NCBI GenBank assembly: GCA_900769035.1
Contig: CAAGFD010000124.1
Location: 1-10,407 of the forward strand
Length of the DNA stretch: 10,407 nucleotides
Direction of reading: 5' to 3'
Origin: Bacteroidales bacterium
GTDB taxonomy: Bacteria > Bacteroidota > Bacteroidia > Bacteroidales > Paludibacteraceae
The translations under genes were made by a program, and so were the position numbers. Positions 7,997 to 10,407 of this stretch are shown here, piece after piece. The notes beneath the pieces were generated by a model, which saw only the letters and a list, made by a program, of their open reading frames with translations, made no database searches and was not told the DNA's origin. Within the stretch, counting starts at the first letter, position 1, and each line of letters begins with the position of its first letter.

Positions 7997-8027
7997 CAAA
8001 GGTACTAATTATTAGTGAAACTGCAAA
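7997..8027 (-). promoter_or_regulatory. Strong Bacteroidota promoter for gldF and the genes after it
   Basis: Read on the minus strand, TTTG (8027-8024) is followed after exactly 19 bases by TACCTTTG (8004-7997), a full match to the Bacteroidota consensus TTTG-N19-TAnnTTTG. Transcription should begin near 7990, leaving about an 80-base leader before the gldF ATG at 7908. No comparable site was found before surE, the small membrane protein or lpxB. Confidence 0.8.
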
Positions 8028-8100
8028 ATGAGCGTTGGCGTTTAAATACAAATCTTTTTTTGAAAATATATAATGCAAGTGAGATTTTTTTCTCTAACGA

Positions 8101-8130
8101 TTTGTATGTTGAATAATTGTTGTATCTTTG
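8101..8130 (+). promoter_or_regulatory. Bacteroidota promoter for the PagL-like gene
   Basis: TTTG (8101-8104) and TATCTTTG (8123-8130) fit the -33 and -7 elements with an 18-base spacer, one shorter than the best spacing. A transcript would start near 8137 and give a leader of about 55 bases. With the gldF promoter this makes the 283-base gap at 7909-8191 a divergent promoter region; nothing else clear was seen there. Confidence 0.65.
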
Positions 8131-8191
8131 TGTTTGATATACAGCGATTAGTATTATCATACTATGTGTAGAAATGTTTAGCGTTTGAATT

Positions 8192-9574
8192 TTGAAGAGG
8201 TTTACATTTATAATAATAGCTACGTTATTGATTTCGGTGTTGTATCCGTCGGTACTATCCGCTCAGTTTAAAAATGATGAGTGGGTAGGGCGTAATGCCT
8301 ATTCCGATTACGATACCAAGCATAAAGAGCGCATACCGCCGCAATATTTGATAAAGGCGAATTTCATTGCCGGCTATATTCTCCCTCTCACTACCAATCT
8401 TAAGAATACTGCACAGCCTCCCGTTCTCGGTGGTGAGTTGTGCCTCGAATTTCCTTCATGGGGCGTTTATCCTTGGCAGCAGTACCTTGGCGACCCTTCT
8501 GTGGGTGTGGCTGTGTCGGCTCTTGACCTTGGTAACCGTGATATTCTCGGGCAGATGATTGCCACTTACCCTTATGTGCTTATCAATTGTGCGAAAGGTA
8601 AATATGTGCAGCTACAATACAAACTCGGTGTGGGGCTTGCTTTTATGACTCGTACTTGGAACGATTGCGACACTCTGCACGGGATGGATGTGCCGGAGGC
8701 TAATTCCGCTATCGGCTCTATCGTCAATGCCTATATCACTACGGGGTTGTCGCTCTCTTTTACTCTGCCTTCCGACGTTCGTATACATCTCGATGCAGGA
8801 TATATCCATGCCAGTAACGGCACAATACTTCAGCCGAATGGCGGTATCAACATGCTCTATGGCAGTCTCGGTGCATCGTATACTATCTCGCCACAGCAGC
8901 AACAACGCCCATGGCGGCGCCGTATGCCCGACTTCCCTTACGAGTGGGTGCTGAATATCACTGCTTCTGCGGGTTCTCGCGAGCTCTACTATCGCGACCA
9001 TCGCAGTTACCTTATCGGCTCAATGCATCTCGGTGCCCTCTATACCGCTTGCAATTGGTATGGTGTGGGACTTGGTGTGGATGCTTTCTACGATGGTGTG
9101 TTTAATACTCAGGGCTTTACACAAGATATGACGATGGCTGAGTTCGACTCACAAACCCGCTATACCAAGTTCAACAGATACCTTATCAAAGAGGATAATA
9201 TCGCAAATAAATTCCGTGTGGGTGTGGCTGTTAATAATGAGTTCCGCATCGGGCGTGTGGCATTGCTTTTCGATTGGGGTGTCTATGTTTACGACCCTAT
9301 CCGCAATGCTTATAGCCACGAGCACCCGAAATATGGCACGCATCGCCCTATGTTCTATACCTATGATATTGATAAAGAGGATGGATGGAATTATTTCCGT
9401 CTCGGCATAAGGGCACGTGTGTGGGACAATCTGTACCTGCAGGCGGCGGTGAAGACGCACCTTCAAAAGGCGGAGATGCTCGAGTTCGGCATCGGTTATC
9501 AGCTGCCATTCTCTCGCCGTGCCGACCACGTCATCAACGGTAATATGAGCCGCTATTACTTCTTACATCAATAG
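8192..9574 (+). CDS. Outer-membrane PagL-like lipid A deacylase/acyloxyacyl hydrolase family protein
   Basis: A signal peptide spans residues 1-24 (hydrophobic IIIATLLISVLYPSVL, cleavage likely after SVLSA). The rest has alternating, aromatic-rich strands typical of an outer-membrane beta-barrel. The segment YIHASNGTILQPNGGIN (204-220) resembles the PagL active site: His-206 and Ser-208 fit the catalytic His-x-Ser, while the position 12 residues after the Ser, Glu in Pseudomonas PagL, is Asn-220. PagL removes the 3-O-linked acyl chain from lipid A at the outer membrane; activity here is inferred. At 460 residues it is over twice the length of classic PagL, and the second half (about 250-440) looks like further strands ending LEFGIGYQLPF. 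The start must be TTG at 8192 (or ATT just before): an in-frame TGA lies at 8186-8188 and no later ATG keeps the signal peptide. Confidence 0.75.
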   Translation: MKRFTFIIIATLLISVLYPSVLSAQFKNDEWVGRNAYSDYDTKHKERIPPQYLIKANFIAGYILPLTTNLKNTAQPPVLGGELCLEFPSWGVYPWQQYLGDPSVGVAVSALDLGNRDILGQMIATYPYVLINCAKGKYVQLQYKLGVGLAFMTRTWNDCDTLHGMDVPEANSAIGSIVNAYITTGLSLSFTLPSDVRIHLDAGYIHASNGTILQPNGGINMLYGSLGASYTISPQQQQRPWRRRMPDFPYEWVLNITASAGSRELYYRDHRSYLIGSMHLGALYTACNWYGVGLGVDAFYDGVFNTQGFTQDMTMAEFDSQTRYTKFNRYLIKEDNIANKFRVGVAVNNEFRIGRVALLFDWGVYVYDPIRNAYSHEHPKYGTHRPMFYTYDIDKEDGWNYFRLGIRARVWDNLYLQAAVKTHLQKAEMLEFGIGYQLPFSRRADHVINGNMSRYYFLHQ

Positions 9575-9698
9575 CTTTATCAGTAGCTTTTTCGCAATAA
9601 CTCTTTTAGATATAATATCGATAACTGATTTTTTTTTGTTTTGGCAGAGCGTTTGAGGTGTGGAGTGGTTTTTTTACGTCGGGGGGTGCTTTGATTTA

Positions 9699-9747
9699 GG
9701 GCTTGGCTGGAGATTTTGTTGAGGGCTTAGCTGGCGGTTTTGATTGA
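9699..9747. repeat. Imperfect tandem repeat of a 24/25-bp G/T-rich unit
   Basis: The unit beginning GGGCTTGGCTGG and ending GTTGA (9699-9722) is followed directly by a near copy beginning GGGCTTAGCTGG and ending ATTGA (9723-9747), with one base inserted. Read on the minus strand it gives Lys-Pro-Ala-Lys-type low-complexity codons, which explains a spurious open frame there. Confidence 0.7.
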
Positions 9748-9812
9748 GTCTGTTTTTGTTGGTGTTTTGCAGGGGGTGTAAGGGCGAAGAATGTTGTCGA
9801 TTTTGCACGTTT

Positions 9813-9864
9813 AAAAATCGATTTTTTCAAAAAATTTAACTGTTTAAAAATGAAAATTTCATTT
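9813..9864. promoter_or_regulatory. Two perfect AT-rich dyads, possible protein-binding sites
   Basis: AAAAATCGATTTTT (9813-9826) is a 14-base perfect palindrome. AAATGAAA-A-TTTCATTT (9848-9864) is a 17-base perfect dyad around one central base. The first overlaps and the second closely follows one copy each of a 10-base direct repeat, GTTTAAAAAT (9809-9818 and 9842-9851). AT-richness makes chance palindromes likelier, so a binding role is tentative. Confidence 0.3.
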
Positions 9865-9930
9865 CGCTTTATTAACATTTGAAGCTCTATATGTGTATAT
9901 TTGACATAGTTGTATTGAGTGTAAAAGGAT

Positions 9931-9958
9931 GTCATTTAATGACTTAACTTTACTTTTG
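9931..9958 (+). promoter_or_regulatory. Perfect dyad before a TAnnTTTG element
   Basis: GTCATT-T-AATGAC (9931-9943) is a perfect 13-base dyad lying 7 bases before TACTTTTG (9951-9958), a match to the -7 element. A repressor-style operator within the spacer is possible. No good -33 element accompanies it and the leader to the next gene would be about 240 bases, so this is weak. Confidence 0.3.
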
Positions 9959-10122
9959 TATCTTTTTTATTCTCGATAAATATTTAGAACAAGTTTATCG
10001 AAATTCAATAATCAATATCTCTATTACTTATGTAATGTACTGTGTATTAATATGATACTTTTATTTTAGTTATTTTAATTTTAATTAACTTTAAATAAAG
10101 GGGGGGTAATTTTTAATATTTG

Positions 10123-10130
10123 TAACTTTG
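10123..10130 (+). promoter_or_regulatory. Promoter -7 element for the last gene
   Basis: TAACTTTG matches the Bacteroidota -7 element exactly and lies about 72 bases before the ATG at 10203. The expected -33 position holds a G-run (GGGGGG near 10101-10106) rather than TTTG, so activity may depend on an activator or another sigma factor. Confidence 0.6.
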
Positions 10131-10162
10131 CAGTGCCTAAATAGGGCGTGAAATTTCAAAAC

Positions 10163-10178
10163 AATTAAATATTTAATT
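10163..10178. promoter_or_regulatory. 16-base perfect palindrome in the leader of the last gene
   Basis: AATTAAATATTTAATT is fully self-complementary. A second palindrome, TGAAATTTCA (10149-10158), lies just upstream and resembles the core of the dyad at 9848-9864. Both sit between the promoter and the ATG at 10203, so they would be part of the mRNA leader or sites for a repressor. Confidence 0.35.
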
Positions 10179-10202
10179 ATTATCATAAAACCTGGAACAA
10201 AC

Positions 10203-10407
10203 ATGGACTTATGTTTATTTAGAACAGTGTACAAGCGATTGACCTTATTATGCTTGCTTGTTTTCACATTTAGCGCTGTAGTTACATCTCAGCGGTATGT
10301 TACTAATGAGGTTGCCGCCTTGGTACAATCGCCGGATGCCGCTAGTCAGTATCATTACTATATGATTACCGCAGGTGATGCCACATTGATGATAGATGAC
10401 AGCGGTA
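10203..10407 (+). CDS. Exported protein of unknown type, 3' end outside the window
   Basis: The first 68 codons are visible and uninterrupted. After a short N-terminus with Arg-7, Lys-11 and Arg-12, a hydrophobic stretch LTLLCLLVFTFSAVV (13-27) and the sequence TSQ form a standard signal peptide. The mature part starts RYVTNEVAALVQSPDA and continues with polar, aromatic residues (QYHYYM). The ATG at 10203 is supported by the correctly placed signal peptide and by the promoter element upstream. It could be a T9SS substrate or another secreted/outer-membrane protein; too little is visible to assign a family. Confidence 0.75.
   Translation, partial: MDLCLFRTVYKRLTLLCLLVFTFSAVVTSQRYVTNEVAALVQSPDAASQYHYYMITAGDATLMIDDSG

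Larger units (their letters stand above)
9575..10202. other. Long non-coding stretch with G/T-rich repeats, then AT-rich palindromes
   Basis: No credible gene lies in these 628 bases. A run of nine T's (9629-9637) follows only a very weak hairpin. Positions 9661-9780 are 82% G+T by hand count and contain a tandem repeat. From about 9800 on the sequence is AT-rich with several perfect dyads. TAnnTTTG matches occur at 9896-9903, 9951-9958 and 10123-10130; only the last is well placed for the following gene. Confidence 0.6.

Noticed and set aside
8174..8188. TGA read as a sense codon (genetic code change)
   Set aside because: No other gene in the window has an in-frame TGA, and the PagL-like gene reads normally from TTG with a complete signal peptide.
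9573..9592. A terminator after the PagL-like gene (AGCT, 8-base loop, AGCT, then T's)
   Set aside because: The stem is only four base pairs and the arms are equally a direct repeat; too weak to call.
9901..9906. A sigma-70 type -35 box (TTGACA)
   Set aside because: No -10 hexamer lies at a suitable distance, and the other promoters in the window are of the Bacteroidota type.
9696..9935. A 79-residue minus-strand open frame with a Lys/Pro/Ala-rich tail
   Set aside because: Its tail is the translation of the G/T-rich tandem repeat and its first half is AT-rich low-complexity sequence. There is no promoter or recognisable domain.

Overview
The window looks like part of a Bacteroidota chromosome, probably from the order Bacteroidales. 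Four things point there: a protein ending in a type IX secretion (T9SS) sorting domain, a GldF-type ABC permease, promoters of the Bacteroidota form TTTG-N19-TAnnTTTG, and start codons without clear Shine-Dalgarno sequences. No rRNA, tRNA, CRISPR array, transposase or phage module was seen.

Layout. Positions 1-3126 (+) hold the 3' part of a large modular surface protein: fibronectin-III-like modules alternating with jelly-roll-like modules, two GCDS repeats and a T9SS C-terminal domain. Two hairpins follow, the second a strong intrinsic terminator. Next comes an AT-rich AAA+ ATPase with a DUF4143-type C-terminus (3388-4659, +), which ends convergently against lpxB. From about 8027 down to 4692 the minus strand reads gldF, surE, a stretch with a 34-bp direct repeat, a 100-residue membrane protein and lpxB. 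A near-perfect Bacteroidota promoter precedes gldF, and surE starts one base after the gldF stop codon. No convincing internal promoter was found, so this may be one transcript. Divergent from gldF is a 460-residue outer-membrane beta-barrel protein with a PagL-like His-x-Ser-Asn motif (8192-9574, +), which must start at TTG. A 628-bp non-coding stretch rich in palindromes and G/T repeats follows. The window ends in the first 68 codons of another exported protein (10203 onward, +).

How the genes fit together. LpxB makes the lipid A disaccharide at the inner membrane, and the PagL-like protein may trim lipid A at the outer membrane, so the region has an envelope theme. The first and possibly the last gene encode exported proteins. 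SurE is a nucleotide phosphatase and GldF an ABC permease; GldF's usual partner gldG is missing next door. The AAA+ ATPase looks like an accessory insertion on base composition.

No complete undescribed system could be shown. The most interesting leads are the 63-bp-period repeat between surE and the small membrane protein, the base-composition jump at the T9SS sorting domain, the orphan gldF, the PagL-like protein with Asn at the catalytic Glu position and an interrupted start, and the palindrome cluster before the last gene.
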